DNA of 41,972 nucleotides from an uncultured Prochlorococcus sp. Its GTDB lineage: Bacteria; Cyanobacteriota; Cyanobacteriia; PCC-6307; Cyanobiaceae. The translations under genes were made by a program, and so were the position numbers. The stretch covers positions 1 to 41,972 of the forward strand of contig CACGHD010000012.1 of the NCBI GenBank assembly GCA_902572825.1, in the 5' to 3' direction. This document shows positions 8,495 through 16,062 of this stretch, in pieces (position 1 is the stretch's first letter; the number at the start of each line of letters is the position of its first letter). The notes under the pieces were generated by a model. It saw only the letters and a program-made list of their open reading frames with translations, did not search any database and had not been told where the DNA came from.

Positions 8495-9465
8495 GAGTTG
8501 ATACCGACCGTTTGGGGATTAAGGGAGTGGTTTGGACCTTTTTTGGTAAAAGGATTTCTAAAAATTAATGTTGTTAATATCGCAATAAATAAAGAGGCGT
8601 TAAGTTGATGACCGATAATAAAAATAGGTTCATTTAAATTTGTTTTAAGACTTAGAACACCCAAAGTAATTTGGGAAAAGAAGAGAAAAGTAAGTGTAGT
8701 GAGATATTTCCAATTTTCATCAAGCAAACTTCTCTTATAAATTGCAATAGCAATAATCAATAAAATTGAGAAAGCAATTGGAAAAGCAAATAATTTATGT
8801 GTATTTAGAATTAGACATTGTTTGTTAAAAGATAAGCAAATATGCGCTGACCAGGTTGATGAAAGCCTTACGCCAATAAAAGATTGAATCAGAGTAAGTA
8901 CAAGAGGAACAAAAAATAATAATCTCCACCAAATTAATGGCTCTTCAATGTCGTCATTTTCTAAATTTTGATTTATTGAAATTGTTGTAATGAGAAGCAG
9001 AAAAGCTATTATGAGATGGCCAGTAACAGTATATGAATCAAGCAAGTTTATTACTGTTAAAGCTCCAAAGGATCCTTGGACAATAACGAGAAAAAGTAAT
9101 AATGAATAAGTTTTAGGTAACCAATTTGGAATTTCATTTTTCCAAATAATTGAAAGCGTAAATTTAAAAAGAATTAATATTCCAACCAGAAAAGCATCTA
9201 GACGATGAAACCACTCTAGAAATACTTTTAGGTTCATATGTTTAAAAGGCAAAAAAGATCCATAACATAATGGCCAATCTGGACAGGCAAGTCCTGCATC
9301 CATGACTCTTGTGGCACCTCCAATTACGATTAGTGCGATAAGTGCAAATACACTATGACTTCCCAACCTTTTTAAAATTGTAAGATATTTTGATTTATAT
9401 AATTGGTTATTAATCAAATGGATAAAACCTATTATTTTGCATAATAAATTAGATTCAAAAACCAA
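8491..9465 (-). CDS. ctaA: heme A synthase (cytochrome oxidase assembly protein CtaA/COX15)
   Basis: Membrane enzyme that oxidises the C8 methyl of heme O to formyl, giving heme A. 324 aa with about eight spans. The His ligand contexts GSHSVFA, WFHRLDA, NTHKLFA and IGHQLNA are visible, as is the cysteine pair in [10 protein letters not shown]. The first 25 residues ([16 protein letters not shown]...) look less conserved, so the true start could be internal, although no in-frame ATG lies between there and the first helix. It is divergent from coxB across 215 bases, so heme A synthesis and oxidase subunits probably share a control region. Confidence 0.92.
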   Translation of the reverse strand: MVFESNLLCKIIGFIHLINNQLYKSKYLTILKRLGSHSVFALIALIVIGGATRVMDAGLACPDWPLCYGSFLPFKHMNLKVFLEWFHRLDAFLVGILILFKFTLSIIWKNEIPNWLPKTYSLLLFLVIVQGSFGALTVINLLDSYTVTGHLIIAFLLLITTISINQNLENDDIEEPLIWWRLLFFVPLVLTLIQSFIGVRLSSTWSAHICLSFNKQCLILNTHKLFAFPIAFSILLIIAIAIYKRSLLDENWKYLTTLTFLFFSQITLGVLSLKTNLNEPIFIIGHQLNASLFIAILTTLIFRNPFTKKGPNHSLNPQTVGINS

Positions 9466-9680
9466 ACATTAATTAAAAGTTAATATGTTTAATTTAAAAA
9501 ATAATTTACTAATTTAATCTTTTTTCCCTGACAATTAACTCTAAAAAGTTATTAATAATACGTCTTTTATTTCGTAAATCTTAAGAAGTTGTGAATTTAA
9601 ATGTTTTTCTTTTAACAAAGGATGCAGGATTAAAAAAATTGAATATCTTGAGAATATAAATACAAATTTTTAGAGATCAA
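9466..9680. promoter_or_regulatory. divergent intergenic region ctaA / coxB
   Basis: 215 bases between divergently oriented ctaA and coxB, so promoters for both transcripts should lie here. The region is extremely AT-rich. I see no convincing -10/-35 pair and no ORF. AT-rich hexamers are too frequent to assign a promoter by eye. Confidence 0.4.
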
Positions 9681-10484
9681 TTGTTAAATAAAAACATTTA
9701 TTTAATACTAATTATTTCACTTGTTTTTGCTATATCTTTTTGGATTGGTTTTAATGTAAATTTGCTCCCAACGGAAGCAAGTATTAATGCACCAATTTAC
9801 GATGAACTTTTTAAAATTCTTTTCATCATTGGATTAATTATTTTTATAGGAATGACAATAGCTGTTATTTATAGCTTATTTAGGTTTAGGAAAAGAAATG
9901 ATCAGATAGGTGATGGTATAGCTTTAGAGGGAAATTTAAGCTTAGAAATTGTATGGACAATTATTCCTTCAATAATTGTTTTGTTAATAGGTTTATATAG
10001 CTACAACATCTACGATCGAATGGGAGGGATGAAAGAACTAAATCATCACCACGAAATGATGAGTTCTAATTCTGAAAAAATATGGGCTGGAATAAGTCAA
10101 ACTTCTGATAATGAATTAGCAATAAATAATTTATCAATTGAAGTCTCAGCTATGCAATTTGCATTTCTATTCAATTATCCCAAGGGCAATTTCATATCAG
10201 GAGAACTACACGTTCCTGTTGATCAAAAAGTATCAATGAAAATGGAATCCAAAGATGTCATTCATGCTTTTTGGGTGCCAGAGTTCAGAATTAAACAGGA
10301 TATTATTCCTGGGCAACCTACTATTCTAAATTTCACTCCTACAAAAGTAGGAAAATATCCGATAATTTGCGCAGAATTATGTGGCCCATATCATGGAGGG
10401 ATGAGAGCCTCCATAATTGTTGAAGAAGAATCTGATTACAACGAATGGTTTAACAAAAATAAAAAACCAGAGGTAAATTTATGA
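9681..10484 (+). CDS. coxB: cytochrome c oxidase subunit II
   Basis: Electron-entry subunit of the aa3-type terminal oxidase, 267 aa. Two N-terminal membrane helices (about residues 5-27 and 43-67, then 88-108) precede the CuA cupredoxin domain. All CuA ligands are present: His195, Cys230, Glu232, Cys234, His238 and Met241 (CAELCGPYHGGM). The start is TTG at 9681: an in-frame TAA at 9657 excludes anything much further upstream and no ATG lies between. The aromatic patch before the copper domain reads MQFAFLFNYP, with Phe at positions where Trp is usual. It overlaps coxA by 4 bases (ATGA). Confidence 0.93.
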   Translation: MLNKNIYLILIISLVFAISFWIGFNVNLLPTEASINAPIYDELFKILFIIGLIIFIGMTIAVIYSLFRFRKRNDQIGDGIALEGNLSLEIVWTIIPSIIVLLIGLYSYNIYDRMGGMKELNHHHEMMSSNSEKIWAGISQTSDNELAINNLSIEVSAMQFAFLFNYPKGNFISGELHVPVDQKVSMKMESKDVIHAFWVPEFRIKQDIIPGQPTILNFTPTKVGKYPIICAELCGPYHGGMRASIIVEEESDYNEWFNKNKKPEVNL

Positions 10485-12109
10485 CAATATCAATTGATCC
10501 ACAAAAAACTAATAATGAAAGCCTTCAACCTAAAGGCTGGCTTAGATACTTTAGTTTTAGCCTTGATCATAAAGTAATTGGGATACAATACTTGGTTTGT
10601 GGTTTTCTCTTCTATTTAATAGGAGGAAGCTTAGCGAGCGCTATAAGAATTGAACTAGCCAGTCCAATGTCTGATTTCATGCCAAGAGATGTTTATAACC
10701 AAGTTTTAACTTTACACGGAACAATAATGATTTTCCTTTGGATAGTGCCAGTAGTAAACGGTGCTTTTGGAAATTATTTAATTCCATTTTATGTAGGCGC
10801 GAGAGATATGGCATTCCCAAGATTAAATGCCGTAGCTTTTTGGTTAATTCCTCCTTCAGGTTTGATGTTGGTAGCAAGCTATTTTGTTGAGGGTGCTGCT
10901 CAGGCTGGATGGACGGCTTATCCACCTTTAAGCATAACTACTCCTCAATCTGGACAAATTATTTGGATTCTGAGCGTTCTATTACTTGGAGGCAGTTCTA
11001 TATTTGGTGGAATAAACTTTATAGCCACCATTATCAAATTAAGAAGGCCAGGATTAAAACTAATGCAATTGCCAATGTATTGTTGGGCAATGCTTGGAAC
11101 AAGTCTATTAGTTGTTTTATCAACTCCTGTTTTAGCAGGCACTTTAATTCTTCTTAGCTTCGATATCATTGCTAATACGGGGTTTTTCAATCCTGTTTTA
11201 GGAGGTAATGTCGTAGTTTATCAGCATTTATTTTGGTTTTATTCTCATCCAGCTGTATACATTATGGTCCTTCCAGCCTTTGGTTTAGTTAGTGAAATAC
11301 TTCCTGTACATGCTAGAAAACCACTTTTCGGATATACAACAATGGTTTTTTCAATAATGGGGATAGTAGTTTTAGGTTTAGTTGTTTGGGCGCATCACAT
11401 GTTTACAAGTGGAACGCCCCCTTGGATGAGATTGTTCTTTACAATTGCCACAGCATTTATTGCTGTTCCAACAGGTATAAAATTTTTTAATTGGGTTGCA
11501 ACATTATGGGGAGGTAAAATTTCCATAAATAGTGCAATGTTATTCTCTTGTGGATTCATTATAAATTTCGTTTTTGGAGGTATAACAGGAGTAGCTTTGG
11601 CACAGGTACCTTTCGATATTCACGTACATGATACCTATTTCGTTGTCGCCCATTTTCATTACATAGTTTATGGAGGGACTGTTTTTATTATTTTCTCTTC
11701 AATTTATCATTGGTTCCCCAAAGTAACTGGAAAAATGCTCAATGAAAAATTAGGAATCTTACATTTTATCATTACCTTTATTGGATTTAACTTGTGCTTT
11801 GCCCCTCAACATTGGCTTGGTTTAAATGGAATGCCAAGAAGAGTTGCAGAATATGATCCTCAATTCCAGTTCGTTAATCAAATTAGTAGCCTTGGGGCTC
11901 TTTTGATGGCTATAAGTACAATTCCTTTCTTAATTAATGTATTCCTTAGTGTGAGAAATGGAAAAGATGCTGGAGATAACCCTTGGAATGCTCTTACACC
12001 TGAGTGGTTAACATCTTCTCCACCTCCAGTTGAAAATTGGGAAGGAGAAGCTCCATTAGTTGAAGAACCCTATGGTTATGGTAAAGAAATTTCTGAACGA
12101 AAATTATGA
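10481..12109 (+). CDS. coxA: cytochrome c oxidase subunit I
   Basis: Catalytic heme-copper subunit, 542 aa, 12 spans. Visible ligands: His79 (heme a, LTLHGTIM), CuB ligands His256, His305 and His306 with Tyr260 for the His-Tyr crosslink, and His391 and His393 in VVAHFHY for hemes a3 and a. The loop reads YSHPAVY rather than HPEVY. The missing Glu with a preceding Tyr-Ser is the hallmark of type A2 heme-copper oxidases, which take D-channel protons through Tyr-Ser. The K-channel lysine context PTGIKFFNW is kept (Lys334). It overlaps coxB and coxC by 4 bases each, giving a tightly coupled coxBAC operon. Confidence 0.96.
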   Translation: MTISIDPQKTNNESLQPKGWLRYFSFSLDHKVIGIQYLVCGFLFYLIGGSLASAIRIELASPMSDFMPRDVYNQVLTLHGTIMIFLWIVPVVNGAFGNYLIPFYVGARDMAFPRLNAVAFWLIPPSGLMLVASYFVEGAAQAGWTAYPPLSITTPQSGQIIWILSVLLLGGSSIFGGINFIATIIKLRRPGLKLMQLPMYCWAMLGTSLLVVLSTPVLAGTLILLSFDIIANTGFFNPVLGGNVVVYQHLFWFYSHPAVYIMVLPAFGLVSEILPVHARKPLFGYTTMVFSIMGIVVLGLVVWAHHMFTSGTPPWMRLFFTIATAFIAVPTGIKFFNWVATLWGGKISINSAMLFSCGFIINFVFGGITGVALAQVPFDIHVHDTYFVVAHFHYIVYGGTVFIIFSSIYHWFPKVTGKMLNEKLGILHFIITFIGFNLCFAPQHWLGLNGMPRRVAEYDPQFQFVNQISSLGALLMAISTIPFLINVFLSVRNGKDAGDNPWNALTPEWLTSSPPPVENWEGEAPLVEEPYGYGKEISERKL

Positions 12110-12708
12110 CAACTCTTGATAGCTCAAAAGAAATTCAAAAAAATAATTCTGAAGTCAACGAAACACATGAAGACTTCAGAATGTTTGGTCTTATAACTTT
12201 CCTAATTGCGGACGGAATGACTTTTGCTGGATTCTTTGCTGCTTATTTAACATACAAAGCAGTAAATCCATTACCTGATGGTGCTATTTATGAATTAGAA
12301 CTCCCAATACCTACACTCAATACAATTTTGTTACTTGTTAGTAGTGCAACTTTCCATAAAGCAGGTAAAGCACTTTTAAAAGATAAAAACTCTGAATCCC
12401 AAAAATGGTTATTTTTTACTGCTTTTCTTGGGATTATATTTTTAATATGTCAATTATTTGAATATTTTCATTTGCCTTTTGGATTAACCGATAATTTATT
12501 TGCAAGTACTTTTTATGCTCTTACTGGTTTTCATGGATTACATGTCACTTTAGGCACTTTAATGATTTTAATTATTGCTTGGCAATCGAGAATCAAGGGA
12601 GGAAGATTAACTAGTCAAAATATGTTCCCTTTGGAAGCTGTTGAATTGTACTGGCATTTTGTAGATGGAATATGGGTTATTTTATTTATTATTTTGTATC
12701 TTTTATAA
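12106..12708 (+). CDS. coxC: cytochrome c oxidase subunit III
   Basis: Third core subunit of the oxidase, 200 aa with about five membrane helices, the short form usual in bacteria rather than the seven-helix form. The conserved segments GFHGLHVTLGTLM and ELYWHFVDGIWVILF are present. The ATG overlaps the coxA stop by 4 bases. The gene ends at an all-A/T inverted repeat that probably terminates the operon. Confidence 0.94.
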   Translation: MTTLDSSKEIQKNNSEVNETHEDFRMFGLITFLIADGMTFAGFFAAYLTYKAVNPLPDGAIYELELPIPTLNTILLLVSSATFHKAGKALLKDKNSESQKWLFFTAFLGIIFLICQLFEYFHLPFGLTDNLFASTFYALTGFHGLHVTLGTLMILIIAWQSRIKGGRLTSQNMFPLEAVELYWHFVDGIWVILFIILYLL

Positions 12709-12741
12709 AAAAATATATTTTAAAAATTAAATATATTTTTT
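12708..12741 (+). terminator. all-A/T inverted repeat after coxC, probable terminator
   Basis: Left arm 12708-12720 (AAAAAATATATTT) and right arm 12729-12741 (AAATATATTTTTT) are perfectly complementary over 13 bases with an 8-base loop. The right arm ends in a T run. The first base is the last base of the coxC stop codon. The stem contains no G or C, so it is weak for a classical terminator, but its position fits the end of the operon. Confidence 0.45.
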
Positions 12742-12782
12742 ATTAATTTATATTGCCACAGTTCTCCTTTTTAGTAAGAATA

Positions 12783-12788
12783 TATAAT
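12783..12788 (+). promoter_or_regulatory. candidate -10 element for the cyAbrB gene
   Basis: A perfect TATAAT lies 17 bases before the ATG at 12806, which would give a very short leader. TTGCCA at 12753-12758 resembles a -35 box but is 24 bases away, too far for a standard promoter. Confidence 0.35.
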
Positions 12789-12805
12789 TAGAAATTTGTC
12801 AGATA

Positions 12806-13159
12806 ATGCTAGAAGGAAAAGAACTTCTTGAAAAAGCAAAATTATTAAGTAAAAAATCTGAAGATGAGATAGCCAGAGGTTGTGGGTACGTAGGTCCTAG
12901 TGGAAGAATCTTAAGAAAAAGTTTTTATAGGGCGCTTATTGAAGCTAAGGGTTACAGAATAGGAAATGGTCGTCAGGGTAAAAATGGTAATAGAGCTTCA
13001 AGAGGCAGACAGACAGAATTCAAAACTAAAGTTCATGGCAATGGGAATTTATTAATTGGTCATGCGTACACCAAAAAATTAGGTCTAGAACCTGGTCAGG
13101 AATTTAAAATCGATCTTAAAAAAGAATCAAAAACAATTTATCTGATTCCATTAAATTAA
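12806..13159 (+). CDS. cyAbrB-type transcriptional regulator
   Basis: Small DNA-binding protein, 117 aa, of the AbrB-like family found across cyanobacteria (cyAbrB), which regulates carbon/nitrogen balance and related genes in studied species. The cyanobacterial central segment is visible: EDEIARGCGYVGPSGRILRKSFYRALIEAKGYRIG at residues 20-54. It is followed by a basic linker rich in Gly, Arg and Asn and a C-terminal AbrB-like swapped-hairpin part (VHGNGNLLIGHAYTKKLGLEPGQEFKIDL). The family is assigned from this pattern; the targets cannot be read from sequence. It sits alone between the cox operon and convergent ribE, with only 10 bases between its stop and that of ribE. Confidence 0.85.
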   Translation: MLEGKELLEKAKLLSKKSEDEIARGCGYVGPSGRILRKSFYRALIEAKGYRIGNGRQGKNGNRASRGRQTEFKTKVHGNGNLLIGHAYTKKLGLEPGQEFKIDLKKESKTIYLIPLN

Positions 13160-13169
13160 AAAATATATT

Positions 13170-13823
13170 TTACCAACCGTTTTCTTTAAGCCACTCGGAA
13201 GAAATATTATTTGAAGATAAATCTTGGTTACTATTTTTATTAAATAAAAGTAATTTCTCTACATATTTAATTAGTGCATCTGCCTCAAGGTTTACGCTGT
13301 CACCGATATTTAATTTATTCAGATTTGTTTTATGCCAAGTATGAGGAATTATCGCAATAGTAAATATTGCTCCTTCCTGCTCATATTTTGCAATCGTAAG
13401 ACTTATACCATTTACACAAATACTACCTTTATTAACTACATATTTTGAAAAATTATTATTTTTCCACTTTATTGATAAGAGCCAAGATTTCTCTAATTTT
13501 TCTATATTCTCAACTATTCCAAGGCCATCAACATGTCCACTGACTATATGCCCTCCTAGACGGTCAGACACCCTAAGAGCGGGCTCCAAATTAACAATCT
13601 GATTCAGGTTCGACTTTACTCCTAAAGTTGTTTTTTTTAATGTCTCCTCACTAACATCAACAGTAAATTTATTTTGAAAAATCTCTTTAACTGTCAAACA
13701 AATTCCATCAACAGCTATGCTGTCACCAATTGCCATATCAAATAAATTATCTAGAATTTCAATTTCTAAAATATTTTTTTCTTGTCTTAGTTTTCCAACT
13801 GATTGAATTATTCCTGTAAACAT
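13170..13823 (-). CDS. ribE: riboflavin synthase, alpha chain
   Basis: Dismutates two molecules of 6,7-dimethyl-8-ribityllumazine to riboflavin. 217 aa, made of two homologous beta-barrel halves as expected. The N-terminus MFTGIIQSVGKL is diagnostic, with GDSIAVDGICLTV in the first half and the parallel KGSICVNGISLTI in the second, plus GGHIVSGHVDGLG at the junction. It is convergent with the cyAbrB gene and divergent from the aldo/keto reductase. No FMN riboswitch-like leader is apparent in the 109 bases upstream. Confidence 0.94.
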   Translation of the reverse strand: MFTGIIQSVGKLRQEKNILEIEILDNLFDMAIGDSIAVDGICLTVKEIFQNKFTVDVSEETLKKTTLGVKSNLNQIVNLEPALRVSDRLGGHIVSGHVDGLGIVENIEKLEKSWLLSIKWKNNNFSKYVVNKGSICVNGISLTIAKYEQEGAIFTIAIIPHTWHKTNLNKLNIGDSVNLEADALIKYVEKLLLFNKNSNQDLSSNNISSEWLKENGW

Positions 13824-13853
13824 AGTTTAAAAAATATTTTTGCAAAATTTTGT

Positions 13854-13873
13854 ATTTACTTTAATTTACTTTA
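13854..13873. repeat. perfect 10-bp tandem direct repeat in the ribE / reductase intergenic region
   Basis: ATTTACTTTA occurs twice head to tail (13854-13863 and 13864-13873) in the 109-base divergent region. The spacing of one helical turn would place two binding sites on the same DNA face. Function is not known, and AT-richness makes chance repetition possible. Confidence 0.5.
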
Positions 13874-13932
13874 AATCATTTTCAACTATAAATATATTAA
13901 AGAGTAAATAAAAAGAAATTGATCATATTTAG

Positions 13933-15075
13933 ATGATTATTAATTCACAAAAAAGATCATTCGGTAGAGGGGCGAAAGTGAGCTTATTCACTTTGGGGAC
14001 AATGCGAGCAACTGAAAGTCTCGAAAAAATGTATAGCATAATAAAAAATGCATATCATGTAGGAATAAACCACATAGAAACAGCACACTCTTATGGTGAT
14101 GCTGAATCACTTATTGGAAATTCAATAAAAAAATTAGCAATAGAAGAAAATATAAAAGAAAAAAATTGGGTGATTACTTCCAAAGTTTTACCAAAGGGTG
14201 ATTTTGACTTTTTAAAAAATAATTTTAAAAAGTCTCTTAAAAATTTAAATCGCGAGAAAATTAATAATCTTGCAATTCACGGACTCAACTTAAAACAACA
14301 TCTAGATTGGGCTCTTTCTGGAGAGGGTAAGAAATTCATATCTTGGATACTTGAGGAGGAACTAGTTGATCAAGTCGGTTTTAGTTCTCACGGAAGTTAT
14401 TCACTAATTAAAGATGCAATTAACTGTGAAGTTTTTACTTTTTGTAGTCTTCATTTACATTATTTAGATCAATCTAAGATTGCGTTAGCAGAGAAAGCTA
14501 TAAAAAAAGGTATGGGAGTTTTAGCAATATCACCTGCAGATAAAGGCGGCAGATTGTATTCTCCAAGTGATATTTTGATTGAGGCCTCAAAGCCTTTTCA
14601 TCCATTAGAATTAGCGTATCGATTTCTTCTAGCAAAAGGCGTTACAACTTTATCCTTGGGGGCGACAAACAAAAAAGATTTTGAATTTGCGCATAAACTT
14701 AGAAACTCATTCGAGAAGCTTACAAAACTTGAAAAAAGCGCCCTTAATAAAATTGAGGAAGTTTCTAATGAAAGATTAAACTCAACCAAGTGTGAACAAT
14801 GTAGATCTTGTCTTCCATGCCCAAATGAAGTGCCTATTCCAGAAATACTTCGTTTAAGAAATATATCTGTTGGTTATGGCCAAGTAGAATTTTCAAAAGA
14901 AAGATATAATTTAATAGGAAAAGCTGGCCATTGGTGGGAAGAAAAAAATTCCTCATTTTGTAAAGAATGTAATGAATGTGTTCCTAAATGTCCTAGTAAA
15001 TTAGATATACCAAATTTATTAAAGGAAACTCATAACTTATTAATTGAAAATCCTACAAAAAGATTATGGGGATAA
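13933..15075 (+). CDS. aldo/keto reductase with two C-terminal [4Fe-4S] motifs
   Basis: 380 aa. Residues 1-260 form an aldo/keto reductase barrel: HIETAHSYGDAESLIG carries the Tyr54 proton donor, with Lys84 and His116 completing the site. The usual Asp of DTA is Glu49 here. The C-terminus holds two cysteine clusters of ferredoxin type, Cys287/290/293/296 and Cys343/346/349/353, the latter followed by Pro as in 4Fe-4S ferredoxins. This AKR-ferredoxin fusion is a known bacterial arrangement, but its physiological substrate is not established. It probably exchanges electrons between an iron-sulfur partner and a nicotinamide cofactor. Its 3' end overlaps the convergent lipoprotein gene by 12 bases. 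Confidence 0.85.
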   Translation: MIINSQKRSFGRGAKVSLFTLGTMRATESLEKMYSIIKNAYHVGINHIETAHSYGDAESLIGNSIKKLAIEENIKEKNWVITSKVLPKGDFDFLKNNFKKSLKNLNREKINNLAIHGLNLKQHLDWALSGEGKKFISWILEEELVDQVGFSSHGSYSLIKDAINCEVFTFCSLHLHYLDQSKIALAEKAIKKGMGVLAISPADKGGRLYSPSDILIEASKPFHPLELAYRFLLAKGVTTLSLGATNKKDFEFAHKLRNSFEKLTKLEKSALNKIEEVSNERLNSTKCEQCRSCLPCPNEVPIPEILRLRNISVGYGQVEFSKERYNLIGKAGHWWEEKNSSFCKECNECVPKCPSKLDIPNLLKETHNLLIENPTKRLWG

Positions 15076-16062
15076 GGACTCATTCCAGATATTTTTAAGA
15101 TTAATTTTTTGTTCATTTGTTAAGACAGGGAAAGACCAACTATTTTCCCAACATTTCTCAGAAGGTCCTGAGATGGGGAGCATTTCAGTTTTATATTTAC
15201 TTTGCAAATAATCACTATTGAATGGAAGATACCAACCCTGGCTTACTAATTTATCTACTATTGATCTATTTTCTAAAGATTTAATCCATTTTATTAATGT
15301 TGCATTATGTAGATTTGATCGACTAAGTAGAAAATGCCACATCAAAGGTACGCCTTGGCTTGGGAAAACTAGAGAAAGCCTTGGGTCTATTTTTAAATAT
15401 TTTGAACAAAGACTATAAGGAACTATTGCGACAATAGCATCTGAATTAATCAACCAATTGAGCATATTTTTATCATCAAATAACATTGCTTGGCTTTTGA
15501 GTTTTTTTAAAGAATTAGATGAATTAATTTTTTGAGCAATTGACAATATTATTCTGGGACTTTGTGGAAAAATAATTTTCCCAGTTAATTTTTCAGAAAG
15601 AAGAAAATCCCAAGATATTCTTGCTGAATTTATTAATTCTTTATTATTTTTGATGACAATTGTATAGGGTACTACGCCAATAGGAAATAATTTACTCCTC
15701 TGATTTTGATTAAAGCTTCCCAAAAAATCTATCGATCTCTTATCCAAATTTTCGAACAGTGCATATTCATTTATTTTTTCAAATTCTGAAAAATCTATAC
15801 TAGAAATCCATCCATCATTTATTAAAGTAAAGTCAGAATTGAAAATTGTGTTTCTATTTTTTTGTAGCCAAATATTTTCAAAATTAACTTTTTCCTGCTT
15901 CCAATCTTTTGGAATCGTATCTTTAAAAGATTCTGGATAAAAAGAATTTTGTAATGCAATTTTTACTTTATTAGGTAGATTACTGCAAGAGTTTAAGAAA
16001 AATAAAAGCGAAAGCTTACCACAATTTAAAAATTCTCTTCTGGTTGCAAATTTTGAAAACAT
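15064..16062 (-). CDS. PotD-like solute-binding lipoprotein, transporter partner not nearby
   Basis: 332 aa. The N-terminus has RR-E-F-L near residues 8-12 (twin-arginine-like), a hydrophobic stretch and a lipobox LNSC with Cys26, so it is probably an exported lipoprotein. The body resembles spermidine/putrescine-type periplasmic binding proteins (for example GVVPYTIVIKNNKEL, SWDFLLSEKLTGKIIFP and AIVPYSLCSKYL). No permease or ATPase of that class adjoins it, so either the transporter lies elsewhere or the protein has another role. It directly follows the CobT-like gene with no gap (ATG next to its TGA) and is convergent with the aldo/keto reductase gene, overlapping it by 12 bases. Confidence 0.7.
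   Translation of the reverse strand: MFSKFATRREFLNCGKLSLLFFLNSCSNLPNKVKIALQNSFYPESFKDTIPKDWKQEKVNFENIWLQKNRNTIFNSDFTLINDGWISSIDFSEFEKINEYALFENLDKRSIDFLGSFNQNQRSKLFPIGVVPYTIVIKNNKELINSARISWDFLLSEKLTGKIIFPQSPRIILSIAQKINSSNSLKKLKSQAMLFDDKNMLNWLINSDAIVAIVPYSLCSKYLKIDPRLSLVFPSQGVPLMWHFLLSRSNLHNATLIKWIKSLENRSIVDKLVSQGWYLPFNSDYLQSKYKTEMLPISGPSEKCWENSWSFPVLTNEQKINLKNIWNESLSP

Noticed and set aside
10677..11190. Several 81-82 aa ORFs overlapping coxA on both strands
   Set aside because: They overlap a fully conserved catalytic gene and show no family features.
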